A stretch of 55,940 bases of DNA from NCBI RefSeq assembly GCF_003946675.1, contig NZ_RHOT01000013.1, forward strand, positions 1 through 55,940, given 5' to 3'. The first letter of the stretch is position 1; each line of letters starts with the position of its first letter. Positions 36,563 through 44,233 of the stretch are shown piece after piece. This DNA comes from Lapidilactobacillus gannanensis (GTDB lineage: Bacteria > Bacillota > Bacilli > Lactobacillales > Lactobacillaceae). Position numbers and translations under genes: made by a program. The notes beneath the pieces were generated by a model, which saw only the letters and a program-made list of their open reading frames with translations, was not told where the DNA came from and searched no databases.

Positions 36563-37261
36563 ATGACCGAACCAATTTTAACGGCAGCACATTTAACGAT
36601 GGATTTTGGCAGTAAAACAGTTTTTAATGATTTAAATTTTACCATTCACGCTGGTGAAAAAATCAGTTTAATTGGGCATAATGGTGCCGGCAAAACAACT
36701 TTAGTCAAAATCTTGTTAGGATTACTGGCACCTACAGCAGGAACAGTAACTAAAAAATCACCAGGTGGTCAAGCTAAATTAAAAATTGGCTATGTGCCAC
36801 AATTTCGCAATATTGATGCTGATGCGCCTTTATCAATTGCTAGTTTTGTTGCACTAAATGTTGGCCTAAGTTGGCGACCTTGGCTAACCGCTAATGAGAA
36901 AAAAAGAGTTGCCGATGTTTTAGCATTAACAGATTTAACAGCCATTAAAGATCGGCCCATCACGTTAACTTCCGGTGGCGAGCGACAACGAGCGTATTTG
37001 GCCCAAGCCTTATTAGCTGATCCAGAATTATTGATTCTAGATGAAGCTACCGCCAGCATGGACGTTGATGCTAAAAAAGCCATGATGGATTTAGTAGTCA
37101 AAGTAGTGACACAGCGCAATATGGCATTATTATTTGTTAGTCATGATTTGGAATTAACAGCACGTTATACTGATCGTTATTTATTGATTACAGATGAAAC
37201 GCTGGCTACGGGGTCAAGCAAAGAAGTTAATGCTGATAGTTTGAAAGGAGTGCGAATTTAA
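36563..37261 (+). CDS. Zn/Mn ABC transporter ATP-binding protein
   Basis: A 232-residue single ABC ATPase: Walker A LIGHNGAGKTTLVKIL, Q-loop YVPQFRNID, signature LTSGGERQRAYLAQAL, Walker B LLILDEATASMD and H-loop FVSHD. It powers the permease encoded by the next gene, with which it overlaps by one base. It is a normal length for ZnuC/MntB-type ATPases and acts at the cytoplasmic face. Confidence 0.94.
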   Translation: MTEPILTAAHLTMDFGSKTVFNDLNFTIHAGEKISLIGHNGAGKTTLVKILLGLLAPTAGTVTKKSPGGQAKLKIGYVPQFRNIDADAPLSIASFVALNVGLSWRPWLTANEKKRVADVLALTDLTAIKDRPITLTSGGERQRAYLAQALLADPELLILDEATASMDVDAKKAMMDLVVKVVTQRNMALLFVSHDLELTARYTDRYLLITDETLATGSSKEVNADSLKGVRI

Positions 37262-38055
37262 TGTTTGCTTTTGCATTTATGCGCCACGCCTTTGTAGCGA
37301 GTACTTTCATTGCCTTAACTTGTGGTGTTGTTGGCGTATTTGTTGTTGCCCGGCAGCTGTCATTTTTAACACATATGTTATCTGAAATTGGCTTTGCTGG
37401 TGCTGCTTTTGGGGCTTTCTTAGGAATCTCGCCATTATTAGGTATGCTTTTATTCACGATTGCCAGTAGTACCTTGATCAGCGGCCTTTCGGTGGAACGT
37501 GCTCGACGTGAATCGACAATTAGTGCAGTTTCATCACTGTTTATTGGCTCAGGCATTCTCTTTTTAGCCTTAGCTAATCAAAGTTCTAGTTATGCGACCG
37601 ATATTTTATTTGGTAGTATTGTGGGAATCAGTATTAATGGTGTTTGGCAATTAGTGATTTTGTCGCTAATCGTCCTGCTAACAATTTGGCTGATTTTCCG
37701 ACCACTGCAATTTGATTCCTTCGATAGCGTTGGCGCCAGTGCTAATGGCGTTAAAACTGGGATAATCAGTATTATCTTTTTAATTTTATTGGCTGTTAGT
37801 GTCAGCGTTGGGGCACAAATTGTTGGTTCAATGCTGGTGTTTATTTTAATGACCATCCCGGCGGCAATTGCTAAAGCCTTGGGACATAGTATGAAGCAAT
37901 TGTTGATTATTTCAGTTGTCATGGCTATTCTGGGCGTCTGGCTGGGTCTCTGGCTGGCTTATGTGACTAATTGGCCAGTAACCTTCTTTATTGCCTTAAT
38001 TGAAGTGGTCGCGTATGTGGTGGCCTTAATTTACCAACGGCGGCAAGCTGACTGA
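37261..38055 (+). CDS. Zn/Mn ABC transporter permease (ABC-3 family)
   Basis: A 264-residue protein with about eight membrane helices. The conserved start FMRHAFVASTFIALTCGVVG and cytoplasmic loop HMLSEIGFAGAAFG (ATPase-coupling region) are present, as is VGAQIVGSMLVFILMTIPAAIA near the end. It completes the three-gene importer with the lipoprotein and ATPase. It is followed by a bidirectional terminator. Confidence 0.93.
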   Translation: MFAFAFMRHAFVASTFIALTCGVVGVFVVARQLSFLTHMLSEIGFAGAAFGAFLGISPLLGMLLFTIASSTLISGLSVERARRESTISAVSSLFIGSGILFLALANQSSSYATDILFGSIVGISINGVWQLVILSLIVLLTIWLIFRPLQFDSFDSVGASANGVKTGIISIIFLILLAVSVSVGAQIVGSMLVFILMTIPAAIAKALGHSMKQLLIISVVMAILGVWLGLWLAYVTNWPVTFFIALIEVVAYVVALIYQRRQAD

Positions 38056-38137
38056 TTGAATGTTAGGCATTTTGCTGTCACTGAGTAGAGAAGTAATTAT
38101 AGTAGATAATAAGGTCCGTATAAAAGCTTCGCAATTT

Positions 38138-38196
38138 AAAAAAGTTGAAATTAATTTCTCCGAGCTAGATCAAGAGAAATAATTCCAACTTTTTTA
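38138..38196. terminator. bidirectional rho-independent terminator
   Basis: AAAAAAGTTG-AAATT...TTTCTC pairs with GAGAAAT-AATT-CCAACTTTTTT. Both ends have A/T runs. It serves the metal ABC operon (+) and the LysR gene (-). Confidence 0.92.
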
Positions 38197-39087
38197 TTTG
38201 TTCAAAATCTTGTTGAGTTGCAACATAAAATTATCGACATTACTACCGGGTAATTTAGTGGTTAAGATGCCATAAGGAACATGAATATTAGTTTTCAAGG
38301 GAATTGAAACCAGATTGGGATGGATTCTTTTCCAAGGGGTAACAGTAATTAACGGGATATTTTCTGCGACGGCACGGTTAAAGGTGTCCATATCATAACG
38401 ACCGGTAGTTTCGACGATTTGTATTTTAGGATAGTTTTTAGTGATTACTCTCCGTAACTGGTCATTAGTATCACTAATTCCCAAGGGAACACTTAACAAA
38501 GCTTGATTGTTTAAATCAGCAAAAGAGATTTCACTTAATTTGGCTAAAGGATTGTCACTCCTAACAGCGATACTAAAGTCATACTGTCCTAGCTTTAAGG
38601 CCTTAAAGGATTGTTTTAGTGTCGTATTATCAAAGGTTCCAACTATTAAATCGCAAGTTTTCCCCAACATAGCATATTCACGGTTTTGTGACTGTAAGTC
38701 TTCTTGTAACTGCACAATGCGGATTTGAAAATCTGACATTTGTGTAGTTATTTTTTTCCAAATTTCCATCAAAGGGTCAGCGGGATGCAAAATCGAGGTA
38801 CCAACTGTGATGATATTTTGACGGTTTATGGCCGATTTTCTGGTTTCTTCGATGGCCGTGTCCAACATGTTTAAAATCTGTTTAGCATAAGGTAGGAAAG
38901 TCTCTCCCTCAATAGTGAGTTTTGTACCCGTAGCAGTCCGAACGAAGAGCTGTAAGTTTAGTTCGCTCTCTAAACGGTTGATTTGTTTCATGATTGCTGT
39001 TCCCGAAATGAAACTCTGCTCACCGGCTTTGGTAAAACTGCCATATTCACTGACTCTAATAAAGGTCTGTAATTGTGTTATGTCCAT
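38194..39087 (-). CDS. LysR-family transcriptional regulator
   Basis: 297 residues: an N-terminal winged HTH (QLQTFIRVSEYGSFTKAGEQSFISGTA region, residues 1-60) with a linker helix and a C-terminal substrate-binding-like domain that senses a small molecule. It is divergent from the operon at 39223-43759 and most likely controls it. ATG 39087 follows AGGAGGA. The promoter TTGATG-N18-TATACT lies on the minus strand at 39111-39140. The ligand is unknown. Confidence 0.92.
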   Translation of the reverse strand: MDITQLQTFIRVSEYGSFTKAGEQSFISGTAIMKQINRLESELNLQLFVRTATGTKLTIEGETFLPYAKQILNMLDTAIEETRKSAINRQNIITVGTSILHPADPLMEIWKKITTQMSDFQIRIVQLQEDLQSQNREYAMLGKTCDLIVGTFDNTTLKQSFKALKLGQYDFSIAVRSDNPLAKLSEISFADLNNQALLSVPLGISDTNDQLRRVITKNYPKIQIVETTGRYDMDTFNRAVAENIPLITVTPWKRIHPNLVSIPLKTNIHVPYGILTTKLPGSNVDNFMLQLNKILNK

Positions 39088-39222
39088 GATTTGTCCTCCT
39101 AACTGTCGTTAGTATAAACCTTTAGTTAATACTACATCAACTTTTCGATTCTTCAAATAAGTAATAATCCAGTTATACTAGTATTTGTAATCGAGATAAA
39201 GTTATAGCGAAAGGAAATGGGA
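39088..39222. promoter_or_regulatory. divergent LysR / oxidoreductase operon promoters
   Basis: Minus: TTGATG (39135-39140) and TATACT (39111-39116), 18 bases apart. Plus: TATACT (39174-39179) without a good -35, as expected for a LysR-activated promoter. Ribosome-binding site AAAGGA at 39210-39215. Confidence 0.6.
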
Positions 39223-39612
39223 ATGAACAAAAAGGTCGATCGTTTAATTAAAACAATATTGTTCGTGGGAATTTTATTATTTATTAGTTATCGATACAGC
39301 CTCAATGATCAGGCAACAATCATGCGGGGTAGTCAAAAATTACCAGTTCAACAGATTACTACGAAAGATGTCGTTGGTGTGTGGGTCAATCATCATAACC
39401 AAGACATTCAGCAACGAATCATTTTTATGAAGAATCATCAATGGCGAGAAAACCAACATGGCGTTAAAAATATTTATTCCGGAACTTGGAAGATAGTTGG
39501 TAAACGGACAATCAAATTAGCCCCTTACGGTGAAAAAATTATCTTCAACAAAAACAATTATCGTCAAATGAATGTTGTTAATTATCACCATATTTTAAAC
39601 AAGAAAAAATAG
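39223..39612 (+). CDS. uncharacterised membrane-anchored or exported small protein
   Basis: About 129 residues with an N-terminal helix (TILFVGILLFISY) that anchors or exports it. The remaining domain (VVGVWVNHHNQDIQQRIIF, SGTWKIVGKRTIKLAP) alternates strands like a small lipocalin-like beta domain. I do not recognise a named family. ATG 39223 fits the AAAGGA site better than ATG 39217. First gene of the LysR-linked operon, 12 bases before the SDR gene. Confidence 0.65.
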   Translation: MNKKVDRLIKTILFVGILLFISYRYSLNDQATIMRGSQKLPVQQITTKDVVGVWVNHHNQDIQQRIIFMKNHQWRENQHGVKNIYSGTWKIVGKRTIKLAPYGEKIIFNKNNYRQMNVVNYHHILNKKK

Positions 39613-39624
39613 GAGGACATTAAT

Positions 39625-40368
39625 ATGTCAGTAGAAAACAAAGTAGTTGTCATTACTGGAGCATCATCAGGAATTGGAGAGGCCACTGCAAAATTATTAG
39701 CCAAAAATGGTGCCGCTGTTGTCTTAGGAGCAAGACGTGAAGCACGTTTACAAGAAATTAGTCAAAATATTATTGAAAATGGAGGTAAGGTCGCTTATCG
39801 CGTAACTGATGTAACAGATCCTGAAGATTTAAAGGCTTTAGTTGCTTTAGCCAAAGAAAAGTTTGGTGCGATTGATGTCATTTATAACAATGCTGGTATC
39901 ATGCCTACTTCACCAATCAGTGCTTTGAAAACAAATGAGTGGAATGCCATGATTGACGTTAACCTTAAAGGTGTCTTGAATGGTGTGGCTGCTGTTATGC
40001 CTGATTTTACTAGCCAAAAACATGGCCAAATTATTACAACTTCATCTGTTGCTGGTTTGAAGAGTTTTATTGGCTCAGGTGTTTATGGTGCCACAAAATT
40101 TGCGGTTAGAAACTTAATGGAAGTAATCCGGATGGAAAGTGCTCAGGAACAAACGAATATTAGAACGGCAACTATTTATCCGGCTGCTATCAATACTGAA
40201 TTGTTGCAACATATCACGGATAAAAATTCGAAACAAGGCATGGACAAACTGTATCAATCAGTTGGGATTACACCTGATGCAATTGCACGTGTTGTCAATT
40301 TTGCTATCGATCAGCCAGAAGATGTCAATATCAATGAATTCACTGTTTACCCAACGAAGCAAGGTTAG
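39625..40368 (+). CDS. short-chain dehydrogenase/reductase (classical SDR)
   Basis: 247 residues: coenzyme motif TGASSGIGEATAKLL, GARREARL (an Arg after strand 2 favours NADP(H)), NNAGIMPTS, catalytic Ser in TTSSVAG and YGATKFAV (Tyr-x3-Lys). It is probably an oxidoreductase for a small carbonyl compound or alcohol. AGGAGG precedes ATG 39625 at good spacing. Second gene of the LysR-linked operon. Substrate unknown. Confidence 0.92.
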   Translation: MSVENKVVVITGASSGIGEATAKLLAKNGAAVVLGARREARLQEISQNIIENGGKVAYRVTDVTDPEDLKALVALAKEKFGAIDVIYNNAGIMPTSPISALKTNEWNAMIDVNLKGVLNGVAAVMPDFTSQKHGQIITTSSVAGLKSFIGSGVYGATKFAVRNLMEVIRMESAQEQTNIRTATIYPAAINTELLQHITDKNSKQGMDKLYQSVGITPDAIARVVNFAIDQPEDVNINEFTVYPTKQG

Positions 40369-40374
40369 GAGTAT

Positions 40375-41016
40375 ATGATGCAAAAAGTTATTTTATTAGG
40401 AGCAACCAGTAATATTTCTCGGTATTTGATTCCAATGTTATCGCGTGAAACCGATGCACAAATCACACTTTTTGCTAGACGGGCTCAACGAAGATTGTCC
40501 GAATATCAGAATGATTTCCGTATTTCGGTTGTGGAAGGCGATTGGAATAATTTAAAAGATTTAAATTCTGCCATTAAAGGACAAGATATTGTCTATCTTG
40601 CCACAGGCCACTTTATCGATGCCAATAAAAATGTGGTTACTGCTATGAAGAACAATCACGTAGAACGTTTAATCGTTGCTGGTGGATTAGGTATTTACGA
40701 CGAAGTTGCTGGAAAGTTTGGTCAATGGAATGCTCGAATGATGGGTGACTACACGTCAATCAAACGGGCAGCAGCAATTATTGATGCAAGCGGTTTGCAA
40801 TATACCTTTTTGAGAATGAGCTGGTTATATAACCAAGATAATAACTATCAATATGAGGTAGTTCCTCAGGGGCAACCAATGAAAGGCACCCAAGTTACAC
40901 GGCAAGCAGTTGCCAAGTTAATTACGACGATAGTTAAAAATCCTAAGATGTATACGACTCAAAGTATTGGTGTGGTCGAACCAAATACTGAATGGGATAA
41001 ACCTTCATTTTATTAA
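40375..41016 (+). CDS. NmrA-like NAD(P)-binding protein, paralogue 2
   Basis: 213 residues with the dinucleotide motif LLGATSNISRYLIPML, VEGDWNN, VERLIVAGGLGIYDEVAGKFGQWN and the C-terminus EPNTEWDKPSFY. This matches the protein at 9135 (GIYDEVPGAFGKWN and KPNTDGDKPAWY), so the two are close paralogues. It probably reduces a quinone-like or carbonyl substrate, or binds NAD(P) as a sensor as NmrA does. Two ATGs at the start (40375, 40378); GGAG is upstream. Co-transcribed with the SDR. Confidence 0.78.
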   Translation: MMQKVILLGATSNISRYLIPMLSRETDAQITLFARRAQRRLSEYQNDFRISVVEGDWNNLKDLNSAIKGQDIVYLATGHFIDANKNVVTAMKNNHVERLIVAGGLGIYDEVAGKFGQWNARMMGDYTSIKRAAAIIDASGLQYTFLRMSWLYNQDNNYQYEVVPQGQPMKGTQVTRQAVAKLITTIVKNPKMYTTQSIGVVEPNTEWDKPSFY

Positions 41017-41031
41017 AGAGGAGTTGTTTAC

Positions 41032-41527
41032 ATGCACGTTAAGGTCAATTTGAAGCAAGATTTTTTACCAGATAAATATACTAAATATTCAAGCACTAAA
41101 CGAAGTAATCAGCCAGTTATTTCTTTTCCAATTGTGTTATCTGAGATACCGAAGGAGACAAAGTATTTTGCGATTTCAATGATTGATTATGATGCCGTTC
41201 CACGAACTGGTTTTCCCTTTATTCATTGGTTGGCTGCTAATATTCCAGTAGTTGATGTTATTCCAGAAGATTTTAGTCGCCATTTTCAGGGACCACAGGG
41301 TAAAAATACTTGGAGTTCGCGCTTTTACGATGTAGCTGATGACTACATCACAAGTCATTACGCTGGACCAACGCCTCCAGACAAGCCACATCACTATACC
41401 TTGACAGGTCTATGCGTTGAATGAAGTCACAGAATTAAAGAATGGCTTCTTCTACAACGAGTTTCGTAAAGCATTACAAAATAAAATCATTGATCAAACA
41501 GAAATCGAATTAACAGCAAGAGATTAA
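41032..41527 (+). pseudogene. PEBP (YbhB/YbcL) family gene with a one-base frameshift
   Basis: The first 125 codons encode a phosphatidylethanolamine-binding-protein-like domain: FAISMIDYDAVPRTGFPFIHWL (Asp and His of the ligand pocket), NTWSSRFYDVADDYITSHYAGPTPPDKPHHYTL. At about 41406-41408 one extra G in ACAGGTC moves the frame and gives a stop at 41424. With one G removed the sequence continues TVYALNEVTELKNGFFYNEF and ends at 41527, a normal family C-terminus. It is a recent mutation or a sequencing error, since the remainder is intact. YbhB-like proteins are of unclear function. Confidence 0.85.
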
Positions 41528-41540
41528 TGGAGGTTGTATT

Positions 41541-41972
41541 TTGAATACAAGTGAAAAAGAAGTCAAGCACGGTTTGTTTTCTATTGGTGCTGAAAATTTA
41601 AAGTTTCAAAAATATTTTACCGGACTAACTTATCATAATTCACTAGTTAAAGATCCTAAGGTGAATGTCACGGTCAGCAATGTCACTTTTCAACCAGGAT
41701 CACGTAATAATTGGCACATCCACCACAACGGTTATCAGATCCTTTTAGTAACTGGTGGTGAGGGCTGGTATCAAGAAGAAGGAGAAAAAGCTCGTTTATT
41801 GCATCCTGGTGATGTAGTTGTAACCCATGATGGTATTAAACACTGGCATGGTGCTACTAAGAATAGTTGGTTCAGCCACATTGCTATCACAGCTGGCACG
41901 CCAGTTTGGAAAGAGTCAGTTTCGGATGAAGTTTACAGTCAGCTTTCAAAGGAGAATCGCGTCAATGACTAA
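41541..41972 (+). CDS. cupin-domain protein
   Basis: 143 residues with a TTG start; GGAGG is spaced seven bases. Cupin motif 1 is GSRNNWHIHHNGYQILLVTGGEG with its two His and Glu-like positions, and motif 2 is LLHPGDVVVTHDGIKHWHGA. The His cluster suggests a bound metal. It resembles small cupins annotated near carboxymuconolactone-type and quinone-related genes in lactobacilli. The reaction is unknown. Its stop overlaps the next start by eight bases. Confidence 0.88.
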   Translation: MNTSEKEVKHGLFSIGAENLKFQKYFTGLTYHNSLVKDPKVNVTVSNVTFQPGSRNNWHIHHNGYQILLVTGGEGWYQEEGEKARLLHPGDVVVTHDGIKHWHGATKNSWFSHIAITAGTPVWKESVSDEVYSQLSKENRVND

Positions 41973-42330
41973 AATAAAAATAAGCATACAGGGACAAGAA
42001 TTAGCGGCAGACTTTAACGATAGTGATACTGCTAGTGAACTAATGAAACAGATGCCCTTATCAGTGAAGATGATGAATTTATATTCTCGTGAGATGACTT
42101 ATCGCTTTTCTGATGTTTTGTCAGCTAAAAAGGCCAAAACAAGTGGTTATGCAATCGGTGATATTGGTTATTGGAAACCGCGTCACAGTTTAGTGATTTT
42201 TTATAAACAAACAGGTGAAATAATCGACCAGTTACAGATTATTGGGCATATTACAGGCGATGTTAGTTTCTTCAAATCTGTTGGTGATTCAATGATTGAA
42301 TTTAAATTAGAAAATACAGAAGGTAAATAA
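41965..42330 (+). CDS. cyclophilin-like fold protein
   Basis: 121 residues starting at ATG 41965 (AAAGGAG ten bases upstream). It reads MTKIKISIQGQELAADFND, then LMKQMPLSVKMMNLYSREM, GYAIGDIGYWKPRHSLVIFYKQ and ends in the strand IGHITGDVSFF. This is the pattern of the cyclophilin-like domain found in small lactobacillar proteins, without evident prolyl isomerase residues. A longer upstream frame from 41827 lies inside the cupin gene and is rejected. Operon gene with unknown role. Confidence 0.8.
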   Translation: MTKIKISIQGQELAADFNDSDTASELMKQMPLSVKMMNLYSREMTYRFSDVLSAKKAKTSGYAIGDIGYWKPRHSLVIFYKQTGEIIDQLQIIGHITGDVSFFKSVGDSMIEFKLENTEGK

Positions 42331-42331
42331 T

Positions 42332-43087
42332 ATGAATAACTTTGCTGGAAAAGTAGTAATCGTAACAGGTGCTAGAACTGGGATTGGATTGAGTGCCGCT
42401 ACCTTGTTTGCTAAAGCTGGTGCGGCCGTCGTTCTAGTCGGAAGGCACGAGCCAAAAAAAGAGGCTGAAAATTTAGTTAAACAAGGGTACCAAGCAGTTT
42501 CCTTTGAAGCCGATGTTTCCAAAGAAGCAGATACTAAAGCGATGGTTGATTTCACAGTTAAGAGGTTTGGCCACCTAGACTTTGCTTATAATAATGCTGG
42601 TATTCAAAGTCCAGTCACTAAAACCGAGGACCTATCTCTGGAAGAATATGATAATGTCTTGAATATTAACTTGAAGGGCGTTTTTCTTTCAATGAAATAT
42701 GAGTTAAAACAAATGAGTAAGCAAGAATCAAAAGGTGCTATCGTCAATTGCTCATCTATGGGCGGGTTAGTCGGAATTGCTGGACGCAGTGCTTATCACG
42801 CATCCAAACATGGCGTTCTAGGATTAACTAAAAGTAGTGCCTTGGAATATGCCAAAGTTGGCATTCGTATCAACGCAGTTTGTCCAGGAATCATTGAAAC
42901 GCCAATGGTAGCGAGAATGGATCAAATTGAGAAGTCTGAAATGGATGACCTTACTAAAGAAGTTCCAATTGGTAGATTAGCCCGTCCAGAAGAAGTTGCG
43001 CAAGTAGTCTTGTTCTTATGCAGTGATGCTGCTAGTTACATCATTGGGCAAGGAATTTCGGTTGACGGTGGTTACACAATTCATTAG
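42332..43087 (+). CDS. short-chain dehydrogenase/reductase (classical SDR)
   Basis: 251 residues: TGARTGIGLSAATLF, GRHEPKK (Arg after strand 2), SFEADVS, NNAGIQSP, catalytic NCSSMGGLVGIAGRSAYHASKHG (Ser, Tyr-x3-Lys) and the C-terminus GQGISVDGGYTIH. This is typical of NADP-dependent 3-oxoacyl-ACP-like or glucose-type SDRs. It lies two bases after the cyclophilin-like gene, in the same operon. Distinct from the SDR at 39625. Substrate unknown. Confidence 0.93.
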   Translation: MNNFAGKVVIVTGARTGIGLSAATLFAKAGAAVVLVGRHEPKKEAENLVKQGYQAVSFEADVSKEADTKAMVDFTVKRFGHLDFAYNNAGIQSPVTKTEDLSLEEYDNVLNINLKGVFLSMKYELKQMSKQESKGAIVNCSSMGGLVGIAGRSAYHASKHGVLGLTKSSALEYAKVGIRINAVCPGIIETPMVARMDQIEKSEMDDLTKEVPIGRLARPEEVAQVVLFLCSDAASYIIGQGISVDGGYTIH

Positions 43088-43099
43088 TCAGGAGTAAAT

Positions 43100-43759
43100 A
43101 TGAAGAAAGTATTGATTTTGGGAGCCAATGGTAAAATTGCCCGAATTGTTGAAAGAAAGTTATTAAATAAGCCGGATTACCGATTAACATTGGTTTTGAG
43201 AAATGCTGGACGACTAGCAAAGCTCAAAAGTGCCGATAATATTAGCTTAATTGACGGTGATATTGATGACTGTAATTTATTGGATGCAGTGATGTCAGAT
43301 ATAGATATTGTTTACGCCAATTTAAACGGGAACATGGAAAACCACGCAAGACACATCACCAAAATGATGCGCAAGAATAATGTTGAGAATTTGATTTGGA
43401 TAACAGGTTCCGGACTTTATCATGAAACGCCTGATCCATTTGGTAGCTGGGTTGAGAATTATGTTGGCCATGAATCAAAAGAGGATACTCGCCGGGCCGC
43501 CAGAATTATTGAATCAAGCGATTTAAGTTATACCATCATTCGCGCTGCCTATATGACAAATGATAATGAAGTGGATTATGAATTGACTCATAAAGGCGAG
43601 ATTTTTAAAGGAACGATGATATCACGAGCTAGCATCGCAGATTTAGTAGTTAAAGTAATTACTAGACCAACTGATTATTATCAGGAGAGTTTAGGCATCA
43701 GTAAGCCTGGGACAGACAATATGTTAGCCAAAATTAAAGAGATGGAACATGATTGCTGA
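43100..43759 (+). CDS. NmrA-like NAD(P)-binding protein, paralogue 3
   Basis: 219 residues: LILGANGKIARIVERKL, LIDGDIDD, VENLIWITGSGLYHETPDPFGSW, SYTIIRAAYMTNDNEVDYELTHKGEIFKGT. It is closest to the paralogue at 9135 in the segment DYELT-KGE-FKGT. Last gene of the LysR-linked operon. Its C-terminus (KPGTDNMLAKIKEMEHDC) differs from the other two copies. Function unknown. Confidence 0.78.
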   Translation: MKKVLILGANGKIARIVERKLLNKPDYRLTLVLRNAGRLAKLKSADNISLIDGDIDDCNLLDAVMSDIDIVYANLNGNMENHARHITKMMRKNNVENLIWITGSGLYHETPDPFGSWVENYVGHESKEDTRRAARIIESSDLSYTIIRAAYMTNDNEVDYELTHKGEIFKGTMISRASIADLVVKVITRPTDYYQESLGISKPGTDNMLAKIKEMEHDC

Positions 43760-43784
43760 TAAAAAATTGAGATGCTCAAATGAA

Positions 43785-44210
43785 CTATTGCCAGCTATCA
43801 TCTGCGTAATCCAACAGAACTGAATACCACTTTTTTTAAAACAACTTGCGGTAATTAATAAAGCCTACTTGGCAAATTTCTGAATGAAAATCAGAAACTG
43901 CCAAGTAGGCTTCTTATCTATGCATATTTAGTTGTCATCATAATTCGAATGAAGTTGATTAATCCCCACTACCTTTGACTTAATATTTGGCAAAGATGAA
44001 TTGCTCAAAATTAACTCCAGACGGAATGGAGGGATCTTGTCGTCAGCTGCCAAATTATTCTTAACGATTTATCGTTTAGAATAAGACTCGTATTTGAGAT
44101 TGTTGCGAAGCAATAAGCTCAAATCGACGTCGGCCGCGTTCCACGACAAGCAGCCCGCAATGCAGTCACAACCAATTCTGTTTTTACACAAACATCAAGT
44201 TTTAGTAGCT
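43785..44210. repeat. family A repeat, copy A5 (T plus Y, X truncated)
   Basis: It begins with a decayed right end of module X (CCAACAGAACTGAATACCAC). The central hairpin T at 43863-43917 follows (AAGCCTACTTGGCA / TGCCAAGTAGGCTT), probably the operon terminator. Then comes Y: P1 arms CTTGTCGT (44036-44043) and ACGACAAG (44143-44150), P3 at 44055-44084 (TTATTCT/AGAATAA) and P2 at 44092-44124. No gene is seen in this 470-base gap. Confidence 0.85.
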
Positions 44211-44233
44211 TTAAATCAGGCCGAGTGTCGCAA

